The notes under the pieces are model-generated. The model saw nothing but the letters and a program-made list of their open reading frames with translations. It ran no database searches and was not told the DNA's origin. From NCBI RefSeq assembly GCF_030704535.1, contig NC_081822.1:8660501-8724500 (forward strand): 64,000 nt of DNA, written 5' to 3'. The stretch's first letter is position 1, and each line of letters begins with the position of its first letter. Origin of the DNA: Vitis vinifera. Taxonomy: Eukaryota; Streptophyta; Magnoliopsida; Vitales; Vitaceae. Both the position numbers and the translations under genes were made by a program. Below, piece by piece: positions 39,320-50,477 of this stretch.

Positions 39320-42300
39320 ATGGCTTCCGAGGATGATCTCTGTAGAGATTATCTGCTGTTGAAACCAGAAGAAGCTAGCTTCTTGGATCTGGTTCGCGTT
39401 CTGTGTTGTTCTGAATGGGAGAAAAGAGGATTTATAGAGTGTACGGAAGAGAAGGAGCTGATGAGAGAGCGCCGATGGATCATATTCATCTCCCTCCTTG
39501 TGCAGAAAATGCTCCTTTACCTGAGAAAGCCTATGGCTATCACTGGGTCTGTAGTGGAGCTGTGGCTGAATCTTCTCTCAAGCAATGGCGGCTTTCTGGC
39601 CCTCCTGTTAAATCTCTTGAAAGGTTTGGGTTTTCTTCCTTCAAAAACTGTGTCAACGTTGACCTTAAATATTATTCAGTTTGCATCATTCATGTTGTAA
39701 ACCATCTCTCAGCTTTTTCTCTTATCGTTTGTTTGCTTTTCCTCCAAAACTATAAAGCCTGGCATCTTTCCAAAAATTCAGAAACGACTGCTATGGGAAT
39801 TTAAATACGCGTTCATGTAGTTTAGTACATATTGATGTTATGATGCATTAATATATTTAAATTAATTGCATAATGAATACAAGTCATAAACCGTAGTATC
39901 GCTGTTCCCATTTCCCACTCACAGAAAAGATCAGTGAACCCAGATAAGATCAAAGAAAGCTAAAAGGTGGACATGCTTGGTCAATCAACCGCCCGAAACC
40001 AAGCTTGAATGTGTAGAACATGAAGTGGATCTTATCATTAAAAAAGTCCTCACAGCTGTTAGTACCAGGATTAAGAACTATATTCAGATTCATCCTAGGG
40101 CTTAACCATCGGAAATACACAGGAGGACCTGGAGTCATCCCATACAACACACCCATTCAACCATCTTGAACCTTAACTCATGGTGAGAGTGACATGGTTG
40201 TCTAATAATCATCACGGGCCGTGCACGCTCAGTGTCTTATCCCAAAGGTCATTTCTCCTGGGTATTATTACATACATAGTAGGTAAATAAGAATGAAAAT
40301 GGTAGAAAAATATGTGCCTTCATCTGTGTAATTCTAAGGCTTTGTTTCCTTTCAAAGAATACAAAAAAATAAAATAATAAATAAATAAATACATAACGGT
40401 TTTACCTTTGATTTCATTATAAAAAAATAAAATATATATATTAAATCTAATTAAAATTTATATATTTTTAAATTATTCATTCTTTATTTTTAAAAAAATA
40501 AGTAAAATAAATTTTAAAAATATAAAAATAATTTATTAAAATTTAATCCATTTTTCACTATTTTTTCTTCTAATTTTTCATTTTATTTTATTTATATTGA
40601 TGGAGTCAAGACTTGGAATAAAAGCAATTTACATTAGAAGAGGGGGCACTGAAAAACCGGTCCATGTTTAGGCACCTTGTATTGATGAAATAGGGTTACC
40701 CATTCATTTGCATATCAAAATTTTCTAAAAAGAAGAAAGGAAAAAAAACAGCAATGATGATGAATTGGATTTGCGAATCCCACGTGTAATAGCTGGGCTA
40801 ATACCAAAGGATTTGAGTGGCGTGTAGGGAAGATGGCGCTGCCAGATAAATCGTCAGCAGAATTCACATCAGTGTTGGGAAATCTTGACACTAGAGTGGA
40901 CTTAGACAGGAGCATAAAAAACGATGACCGCAGATATAGCCTCTCATTGTCTATAATGGCTGCTAAATTATCATACGAGAATGAAGATTTCGTCCAATCT
41001 GTTGTCAGAGATCACTGGAAGGTAAATATAGCATCATTAATTGCACGGGAGAACCCCATCCATCTCGTGATTAATGATTCTTAATTTTTAATTTTCATGT
41101 ATCTTGTGCAGATGGAATTCTTGACGTTTTACAATTTCTGGAACGGTATGAACACCTTTATGTTGCCTTTCTTTTTTATCTTTTGTTTCAGACATTTCTA
41201 CATAGTAATGTTAAGAGGCTACCGCCTAAGTCCCATCTGAAAGACTGATCACAAATTGACCTGATATTTGCTCATTGGGTGTCAATTGTCAAAGGGAATA
41301 AAATTTCGTGATTAAGTTAAATTGTTTCAACTTTCTTAATCCTCTTCATCCTTACTTTGGAACTCTCACAGGAGGACAAAGTAGGTAAAGTATTAAGGAT
41401 CTTTTTTCTTTAATTACAAAGGGTCTCCATCTCAGTTGCCTTTAAAGAATCAAATTGGTGTGTTTACTAACTTTACTTACAGACACAAGGAAAAAAGGAA
41501 GTGCTGAGGAAACTTCCTAGAAAATATCTAAAAGTTACAAGTATGACAAGTCTTGCATTACTTGTCAACGCATTGTCTTAGTGGTAGACTGGTAGCCGGT
41601 AGGTAAACCTAACCCATCTCATATTCTTCAAAAAGACATGGACTATTTAAATGCTCGTCTTTTTCTCAGTGTCCTTTTGTATTGTCTAAATGCGTACTAA
41701 ACATTTCTTTATTTCCTTACATTGCTAATTGGAAGAATTAAAGATCAGATTATATCAAGCATAAATTTTTAGTGACTCAAATCATGACTCTGACTCATGT
41801 AGTTTGTAGTACTAGTACAAATCCTAAAATCCCACAATGTTTTGATGTGTGTAATGGATTTATTTAGAGAAGTTCCTAATGGTCAAACCCCCCAAGCTTT
41901 AAACAATTTCCTCAGGCAAGAACTGCGGTACTCATCAAAAAGTTTAAATCCAACTAATGCTTGGCATGCAGAATATCAAAAGAAATTCTCAACGCAAGCC
42001 TTCATGTTCCGTGATACAAGTAGTGATCCTGCCCTCATCGTAGTGGCGTTCAGAGGCACCGAGCCATTTGACGCGGATGCGTGGAGGACAGATTTTGACA
42101 TCTCATGGTACAAGCTACCCAATGTGGGTAAGATCCATGGTGGATTCATGAAAGCTCTCGGCCAGCAAAAGCGCATAGGGTGGCCTAAGGAGATTGAACA
42201 AGGCAATGACAGTTCATTATTGGCTTACTATACCATTAGACAACAGCTGAGAGAGATTCTGCACAAGGATGAAAAAGCAAAGTTTATAGTGACGGGACAC

Positions 42301-42994
42301 AGCTTGGGCGGGGCACTAGTAATCCTGTTTGTGGCTATTCTAGCGTATCATGAGGAGTCCTGGTTGATGGAGAAGTTGGAAGGGGTCTACACTTTTGGGC
42401 AGCCAAGGGTGGGGGATGAGCAGTTTGGGAAGTTCATGGAGGAGAAGTTTAGAACGCATAATGTGAGATATTTGAGATGCGTTTACTGCAACGATATGGT
42501 GGTTAGGTTGCCTTATGATGACAGAATCCTCTTGTTTAAGCACTTTGGGACCTGCCTCTACTTCAATAGCTGCTACAGTGGGGAGGTGACCAGTTCTACT
42601 TCTATATATCTCCCTTTCTACATCTCCATGCATATGAATATATCTTACTGAATATTGATGCATGGATCAGTGCTATTGTTCATAATTTGTTTATATTTTG
42701 GCCCTGAGACTGAGTCCATATACTGACCTGATTGGGATGCAGGTGGTACGGGAGGAACCAAACAAGAATTACTTCTCCGTGGTGTGGGCCATTCCCAAGA
42801 TCTTAAATGCAGTTTGGGAGCTGATTAGAAGTTTTATCATCCCATACATCAAGGGTCCGGACTACAGAGAAGGGTGGTTTCAGAGATTGTTAAGGGTAGT
42901 TGGGTTGGTAATTCCTGGATTGTCAGATCATGGCCCTCAAGATTATGTAAATGCCACCAGATTGGGATCCTTGCCTTTAACTCCACAACTCTAA
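39320..42994 (+). CDS. OBL1: Class 3 triacylglycerol lipase, OBL1-like (oil body lipase)
   Basis: Five exons: 39320-39623, 40828-41021, 41112-41145, 41972-42585 and 42743-42994. All are GT-AG and in phase, giving about 465 aa. The N-terminus DYLLLKPEEASFLDLVRVL is typical of the family, followed by a hydrophobic region (residues about 50-100) that would associate with lipid-droplet or other membranes. The alpha/beta-hydrolase core contains VVAFRGTEPFDADAWRTD and the nucleophile elbow TGHSLGGAL (Ser about 288). The remaining triad members are likely Asp about 352 (YCNDMVVRLP) and His about 445 (SDHGPQDYVN). OBL lipases hydrolyse tri-, di- and monoacylglycerols on lipid droplets in seeds and pollen tubes. 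Exon 3 is only 34 nt. A decayed tandem copy follows downstream. Confidence 0.9.
40340..40600. repeat. A/T-rich tract in lipase intron 1
   Basis: About 260 bp of nearly pure A/T with ATAAATAAAT and TTTTTAAAT words in the first lipase intron. It may be a degenerate MITE, but the inverted ends are not clear enough to call. Confidence 0.4.
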
Positions 42995-43918
42995 GACCCA
43001 ACTCAACAACTTCTTAAACTTGAATCACATACAAGATTCGGTTCCGCTGCACTGGATTCCACGTTCCCTTCTTAAAAGATCTGTTTGCTTGAACTGAAAT
43101 AGAAGCGAACTGAGATAGCAGACACAGAAATATCATTCTTCTATCAATGGACCTGCGTCTGTAAGGCATCCTAGTGCACTTTGTATTCTTAAATACAATA
43201 TCTCGTATCTCGATTTAAAATTATTATATTTCATATAGGTGAGATACAAAAAAAATGTTAAATAATATATTTTATTACTTATTCTATTTCATATTTAAAA
43301 AGAACATTGCATGTGATTAGTGAAGAGATAATTTATTACAAATTATTCATTGGAAACTCCCGAAACAGGGTTTCCCAATTAAAGATGATCCACAGGCTAT
43401 GATCTAATTCTTAGTTGGGATTCTAATACACAGTATAATCATCAAGCAATCATGTGGGCTTAAAAAGGGTTAGGATTTGTTTGATACCTAGTTATATACA
43501 TATATAATTGAATTGATTCTTATTGTATAGAAACCACCTATGATATAATTTAACACCAGAAGAAATTTGATTACTATTATCATTGTGATTACAGGATCAT
43601 AGCTCTAAGCAATGTCCCACTTACGACTCACAAGGCAACATCTGTAGATTCTGTACGAATTAAGATTGTGATACTTGTGGTATTGTTGCAATTTCAAGAT
43701 CAAAAGAATCGGAACTTAAAAATGTAAGGACTAGTATTAAATGACCATTCTCGACATTCCTTTTAAGATGTGGAACACATTGTTGAATTTGTCTGTATTA
43801 AAAAGATAAATGTGATTGACCTGATTTGGTAATTCGGTTGGGACATGGGCACAGCAACAATTCATCTTCGTCTTCTTCCTTGTTTCAACTCCTTGGCTGG
43901 GGAGCAGACATCAGCAAC

Positions 43919-45258
43919 AGTGTTGAAACCAGAAAAAAGCAAGCCCTGTTTCTGGTGAACTAGAAAAATGAGGATTCCTCCTACTTTCTTGTGAACTAGA
44001 AATTAAAAGGAGGATTTATGGAGCGTTGAAAAGGCATGAAGCTGGTGTTAAATTATTCATAAAGGAAGTACGTTGGAAATTTCAGGCTTTCCAGCAGCCT
44101 TCATGTTTGGAGACTGATGAAAAATCTCGACAGATGAAAAATTTGGACACCCAATTCGACTTAGATAGGAGCGTGAACAATGGCGATAACAGCTATAGTG
44201 ACTAACTGTCTATGAATTGGCAGAGTAGTGAAAGAATCAACCAACATTTTAACGCCAAGTAGAAAACACACAGTTTTGATCCAATGTCTACAGCAGTTCA
44301 CTAGGAGCAAGCCTAAATGCAAACGCTCATTTTCCGTGATACAAGTGCTGACCCTAAGCAGCTGAACCCATCGTGGTAGCATTCAGGGGCACCAGGCTAT
44401 TCCAGGGAGGCAGATGAGCAGCCGAATGTGGGTGATATCCACTGTAGCATTAAGAAACCTCTCGGCCAACAAAAGTGCAGATTAAAATGTCCCCAGGAAA
44501 TTGAGCAAGAAAGGGAAGATCATTGGCTTCGTGCACAATCAGAGAAAAGCTGACATGAATCATGAATCTTCCAAAAGAATGAGAGCAACAATTATATTGA
44601 TAGGATGCAGCTTAGGTGGGGGCAGTAGCCATACTGTTTGTGGATATTCCAGCGTATCATGAAGAGGCAGGGTTGATGGAGAAGTCGGAAGAAGTGTCAC
44701 ACATTTGGGCAGCAAAGCGTAGGGGATGAGCAGATTGGGGAGTTCAGGAGAAATTGAAGGCCCATAATGGAAGATATTTGAGCTGCGGCTAGTGCAATGA
44801 CATAGTGGCTTATAAACACTTTGGGACGTGGCTCTATTGCAATAGCTGCTGCTGACCTTGTGTTTAATTCATTCCCTACAAAATTTTAGCTTCAGAATGA
44901 GCCGATAGTCCAATGGTAGATGAAAAAACTGAATTTAATTGTTAATTTTTTTCGTCATCCATAATTTATTGATATTCTTTTTCCATCCATGTTATATTGT
45001 AAGTACTAAACAACATTTAGCTTTTTGGTGTTACGGGTCATAACCAAGATCTTAAATGCAGTCTTGGAACCAACAGAAGTTTTCATCCCATTGACAGAGG
45101 GTCCGGACCATAAAGGAAGGATGGTTTTTTGTCTTCTGTTAAGACTTGAGAGTAATTGGGTTGGTAAATCAGCTCATTCTCCTCAAGAGAATCTTTACCT
45201 GATAGAGACACTAGGAGCCATAACAAACCCAGAAAATTTAGACACCTACTTTGTTTAA
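43919..45258 (+). pseudogene. Decayed tandem copy of the OBL1-like lipase
   Basis: Pieces of the neighbouring lipase recur in order and orientation. GTTGAAACCAGAAAAAAGCA (about 43922) matches exon 1. AATTTGGACACCCAATTCGA (about 44140) matches the exon 2 NLDTRVDLDRS segment. TTCCGTGATACAAGTGCTGA (about 44332) and ATCGTGGTAGCATTCAGGGG (about 44370) match exon 4. GGATGCAGCTTAGGTGGGGG (about 44605) is the damaged GHSLGG elbow, with His read as Cys. ATCTTAAATGCAGTCTTGGA and GAGGGTCCGGACCATAAAGG (45047-45117) match exon 5. Frameshifts, deletions and stops break the frame throughout. An open frame of 77 codons at 45025-45258 is the exon 5 remnant. No function is expected. Confidence 0.88.
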
Positions 45259-46453
45259 AAAGCTATCTCCGATTGTGTATAACACATGCATGTCTTCCGC
45301 AATTAATTTTTTTTTCTTACTGTTTTAAAATAAAACTAGCCATGTAGTTGCAAGAATTTCTCTAAATATTTTAAAATGCACAGCCATGGAAAAATTAGCC
45401 CTCCAATTGTGTTATGAAATATAATGCCCAATCAGATGAATGGCAACTGCCATAGTGTGACAAGCCTGAAAGTTGATATATATATATACACACACATGAA
45501 TACATGCCTTTATCATCCAAACATTTTTACACACATCGAAATCCCCAGTAATGCTGCAACCCGGATCTTACATCTTATCTGAAATCTTGGTGAAGTAATG
45601 GTGCTCCAAGTTTTCCACAAAACTGCATTGACACCAATGTAGTGTCAAAATAGTACCTGCTCTGTGCTGTACACCTTTCATTCATTTCCTTGCACTTAAC
45701 TTAGCACTCCATTTCTCGCTCTTATTTATACCAGACCAGAGACCCAGCATACCTTCCATCAGGATCAAATAAATGTTAGGAGAATAATGAGGAACTTTTT
45801 GGATTTGCATATCATTCAAAACTAGTCCGGTGTTGCATATCTAATTTAGAATTTCAAACACAAATGTTACTTAAAATTTTTACCATCATTTCCAGTGATG
45901 GCATGGTAGTGTAAAATTGTGCCTTCAAATGATATAATACCAAAGGGGACATCCACACATTATAACCAACATGCCATAAACAGAAATCTGAATTGTATTT
46001 AATTTTAGCACTCCCAGCAACAAAATTGCCTTTGTTGCCCCTATGCATAAGTAGATTTCTAGAATGAAAATAACAGCACAAATGGGCAGGGAAGCCTTGC
46101 CCATTTGTCAGGCTGATTTACATTCTGCTGTAGAAATAAAAACTGTCCCTTCCAGGCAAATGAGGAAGCTTCTACAGAAAGAAGTCATTTGTCTTGATGT
46201 CATAACAACCAGAAAACTAAGATGCAATCATACTTTGATGTTAAAATTTGACAGCAATAACATAAGCTTATAAAATTCCAGTCCAGTCAAGCAACTAATA
46301 TATAAAGGTTAGTTGTGCTAAAAATGTTCGATCAATCTTTCTTATGAAGAAAAATAATAGATGCAAGATTATAGAGACATATGACAGACAGAAGTAAACT
46401 TACCTGACACTTAAAGCTGATTAACATGGAGCTCCAGATGGCTGGATGTGAAA
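45259..46453. other. Intergenic region between the lipase pseudogene and the remorin gene
   Basis: Includes the probable 3' untranslated region of the minus-strand remorin gene. A TA/CA-rich stretch lies at 45476-45495. No gene is supportable. Confidence 0.5.
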
Positions 46454-49400
46454 TTAGAAAGCATGGCAAGTAAAACAACCACTCAAGGAACTCATCTGAC
46501 GAGTCTTGCAGAAGGATACAGCCTTGTGAGCATTCCCAGAAACTTGATGGGCATGGTTGGCTAACACTGAGCTCCTCATTTCTTGAGCTTTCCTCTGAGC
46601 AGATCTTAGCTTGTTCATTATCTTATCCATGGATGATGATCTTTTCTTTTCCAGTTTCATCTGAACCCATGTGTTTAAATCGGTAAGAGCCACAGTAGTG
46701 AATGCTCATGCTTCCATTTATAAGAAGCATGGACCTTACAATGCAAACATTACAAGGTTCCCACAAAATGCTGGTAATCTAGCAATCTACGATCTGGATA
46801 TCAATATATAAAAACTAATTCTATGGAAGGATTACATTTACGGACATGAAGTAAATTTGTCATACTGAATTCTAAATTTAAAATTTTCATTTGTCATTTT
46901 ATTTGGGTTAATTTCATTGACCTCCCCTAAGGTTTTGACTAAATACACCTAGTCCCCATTGGTTTGAAATTTCATCAAATACCTCCCCTTCCTTTCTTAT
47001 TTGTTGTTTTCATTCACCTCCCCTCTAATTCAAAATAAGGGAGGTATTTGAAGAATTTTCAAATTAGTAGGGATTAGTTGTATTTAGCTAAAATCCCAAG
47101 GGAAGTGAGCGAAATTAACCCCTTCTATTTTATTATAAGAAATAGTATAAAAATCAATAACCAGAAATTAGCAAACAGAGTTTTTTTATAAGGGCAAGAA
47201 GAGGGAGTTTTGCTGGCCCATTGCAGGGGGGTAGGGTTTATTTTATGGCTGCCACAGCAAGCACTTAATGTGCTATGCTTCTAGATGATTCAATCCTTTC
47301 TAGCAGACCTATCTAACAGATACACAAAAGTCCAGTGGAAAATGTTTTGGTAATGACAAAGAAAAGAAACTATATTCTTCGACAGTAAATGTCTCCACAA
47401 ATTTTTTCTATTTACGTGGAAAAAGCAACCAGAAAAGAACCTCTAGTTTCCGAATTGCTGCCTCAGCTTTTGCCTTCTGCAGGTTCTCCCAAGCAGTGAT
47501 TTTGGCTTCCTCTCTTTTAACCCTGCAACAGGGAGGGGTGCAACATAATTATATTATATAAACTGGATTAATTTTAGAGCTTCCAATCACATTTTAGTCA
47601 ACCTAGCCATCTCATGCTTAGTGTAATTCAGAAACTCATTGCTGCTCACACCAATTTCTTGTCATACTAGAGTGTTTAATGGGGTGACATTTCCTGGAGT
47701 TGGCAATACCGGAGTGATCCACAATGGGGTCCATCTAATCATTGACCACAAAGCTTCAGTTTCCTTATTTATGGATCTCATTATGTTTGGTTAAGGTGGG
47801 ATTTTACTATTTCTTATCTTCAGCATTCTTATTGACAAAATCCCAAAAGCCCCAGTCACTTCAAAACTATCCTGCATGATATTCTTTCTATCATAACAAA
47901 ATACAGGAGACATGAATAGAACAACAGTCAAGTGCACATACTTTGAAATGCTCTTTGCTGTCTCTGAAACTTCCCAAGCTGAAGAGTGTGCCTCCACGGC
48001 TTTCTTTTTCCAGCCATCAACATTTTCTGAGCCCTTCCCAGGAATTCTGCCTCTATGTTTCTTGGACCACCTTGTCATTGTGACCCGTTCATCAACTTGA
48101 ACATCCCTGATTTCCAATTTAGAGGAATTGACACTCTGCAACTCCACAATGGGCAAGACAGTAGGAGAGGAAGGAGAAAAAGATGGTTTCCTTTCAGGAG
48201 ATGAGAAGATGCTACCCTCAGGGCTCATCTGGGTTGCAATGTCCCGTCTTGAAACAGTACGAGAAATATCAGTGGCTGCATCTTTGACCCCATCAAATTT
48301 CTCATCTGCATCCAAGGACAATGAGCCAAGATCAAAACCGTAAATATTTGATAGGTTTCCTAAATTTAGAATACTTAAAGCAATCATTCATTCATGACAA
48401 CTCATCCAAGATATTTTAATATCATAATCACCCACATTGGATAGGTTCCTGTTACAATTAAGTTGCTATTAGAAATCAAATCAACTAGCCCCAAACTGAT
48501 CCCAAGCAACAAAACAGAAATGAAATAAGAGGCCTATGGAAGGCAAAGGGATAAATGATATGAAAAACCATTTACACCTTATGCCTGCATGACTAAACTT
48601 CAAATTTCTTAAATAGTTTCTATAACTATTTCTACAGTGCTAGCTTTAGAGACAGGCATATTTTCTTTTATGTTTTCTAGTGGTTATAACAGTCTATCCT
48701 ACTAGCCAATCAATTATAATGATGTAGTTCCCATGCATGGGTTAAGACATGAATAATCATTATTTATGTAATTATCAAACTAATAATTAACTGCTAATCA
48801 AGTAAGAGCAACCCTTTGGATGTGGGTTTCACTACTTTCTTGCTCACATCATGTGATTTATTTGGAACCTAATAAGCATGAATTATTGAATCGTATGCAA
48901 GTCTAATCTTAACCCAAGAAAGCCACGTTCAAGATAATAAATCACTACCTCGGGAGTCACGTAAGGATGACTGGTTCAGAAGTTCAGAGCACCCATGTAC
49001 ACTGGCTGAGCGGCCCATGCAAGGCTCTGTTCTCACAGGCATCACTCCACCCCGACCACCACAATGAATAGCCAAACCATCTGGAGCTATTACTCCAGCT
49101 GAAAATGGCGAACCTGCCATGAAATTTCCAGCATTTCCTCCTTCAAACATTGGTATGGCTGGCGAATACAATGAATAGTATGCAATCCCAGGAGGTCCAA
49201 GTGGACCACTTTTTGACTTGGGGCGCCTTTGAGGTGGTGGAAAAGATGGCTTGACAACACCATCTCCAGCCACTGGACTAAAAATCCACCTCTCTGCGTC
49301 TTCCCATTTCGATGGCAACGTCCTTCCGTTGTTGAAAGGCAACAATGCAGCACTGACATGCCTCCTGTTCACATTCGTGTGCGATGGTACTCGCTCTGAA

Positions 49401-50477
49401 CTCCAACCCTTCTGGATCCCAAAATTACTGTGCCGATAATTCGGCGTGCCAGGGCTTGGAAATGTGCCAGACCTGCGAGAGGAAGCAGAGCTCTTCTTCA
49501 TGCCTCCCAACCGCGGGGAAGAGCTAGTAGCATTATTCAGATCCAGTGAAGCAGGTCTTCGCCGGTCATGTTTCTTTGAAAGAGCTTCAGATCTAGATCT
49601 CCGGTCCTGACACTCTGCAAAAATAAGTAGTAATTATTGGAGTGGGGAGTTCATATAGAGCAGGTTAAAACTAATGCTCGGTTTAGATTCTTCTGGTACC
49701 TTTGAGAGCTAAAGAGAAGGAATTTCTTGCAGAATCTAGGACCAGATTCTCCTCTTCTGCTTCTACTTGCTTGTCTTCCTTTAGAACTGCGTATAATTGA
49801 AGGAAATGGTGGGAACAGTTTCTTTGCGCTATTTTTTCTTTACTTAATTATTCAAATTTCAAAGAGCCTATAGCAGTACCTTTTGCTTTTTCTTCCTTCC
49901 TAATGAGACGACTGTGCTTGTGTACTGTAGCTTTGTTTGGAATCAGATCTGGACCACTTGAGGTCTCTTGCAGATCGTGTCCTGCCAAATGCTGCATCAA
50001 ATCAAAGATTTCAACTCTACGAAATCGACGAACCAACTGGATTCGACGCATGCCATCGCCAGTTGGATTACTGAAAATCAAATCCATTATCTTCAGAACC
50101 AATGCTCCTCCTATAATCCTATCCTATCAATTCTCCTCCACACTTCATCTAAAGCTTTTACATTTCCCAGTTCACGTTCGAGCCAAAAAAAAAAAAATTC
50201 AAACTGGACAACCCGCCCTCATGCAATGTATCACAGGGAACAGTATTCAAGAAACTGAAAAGGAAAAAAGGATTGAAATTACCAGGGAAACTTCAGAGGC
50301 CAGAGAATCGTGATCGTGCACATCGGAAGCAAAAGAGCAACGATCGACGCTGGCGGAAGCAGAGGAGAAGAGACTGAAGTTGGACTCTTGAGTGAAGATA
50401 ACAGAATCAGGACTAGCATCACGAGCCCCCAACCCAAATCTCAGTAGACTCTGATCTTGAAACCCTAGCTCCGCCAT
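46454..50477 (-). CDS. Remorin family protein with long N-terminal region
   Basis: Seven exons in transcript order: 50477-50283, 49991-49880, 49786-49700, 49614-48949, 48305-47942, 47522-47441 and 46660-46454. All are GT-AG and in phase, giving 570 aa. The C-terminal remorin domain covers about the last 120 residues: AWEVSETAKSIS, REEAKITAWENLQKAKAEAA, then the coiled coil MKLEKKRSSSMDKIMNKLRS. It ends SLSGCFTCHAF, where cysteines near the C-terminus could be lipid-modified, as in other remorins (inference). The long N-terminal part is basic, Ser/Pro-rich and disordered, with KWEDAERWIFSPV as in long-type remorins. Remorins are plant-specific plasma-membrane nanodomain scaffold proteins. The partner of this one is unknown. 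The start ATG lies in AGAATGGCGG. Confidence 0.9.
46905..47122. mobile_element. Foldback MITE in a remorin intron
   Basis: The two halves are inverted copies of each other. The left half reads GGGTTAATTTCATTGACCTC and continues to CAAATACCTCCC. The right half, read on the other strand, is GGGGTTAATTTCGCTCACTTC and continues to TTCAAATACCTCCC. The arms of about 85 bp pair with roughly 80% identity around a short pyrimidine-rich centre. It is non-coding, with A/T-rich flanks resembling one another (ATTTTATT on each side). It lies in the last intron of the gene. Confidence 0.75.

Noticed and set aside
39950-40156. 68-codon minus-strand frame in lipase intron 1
   Set aside because: It reads like protein but matches nothing I recognise, has no neighbouring exon in phase, and lies inside an intron. 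I cannot support it as a gene.
41842-41971. Open frame before lipase exon 4
   Set aside because: It is intron sequence in frame by chance. The acceptor CATGCAG at 41971 gives the phase required by exon 3.
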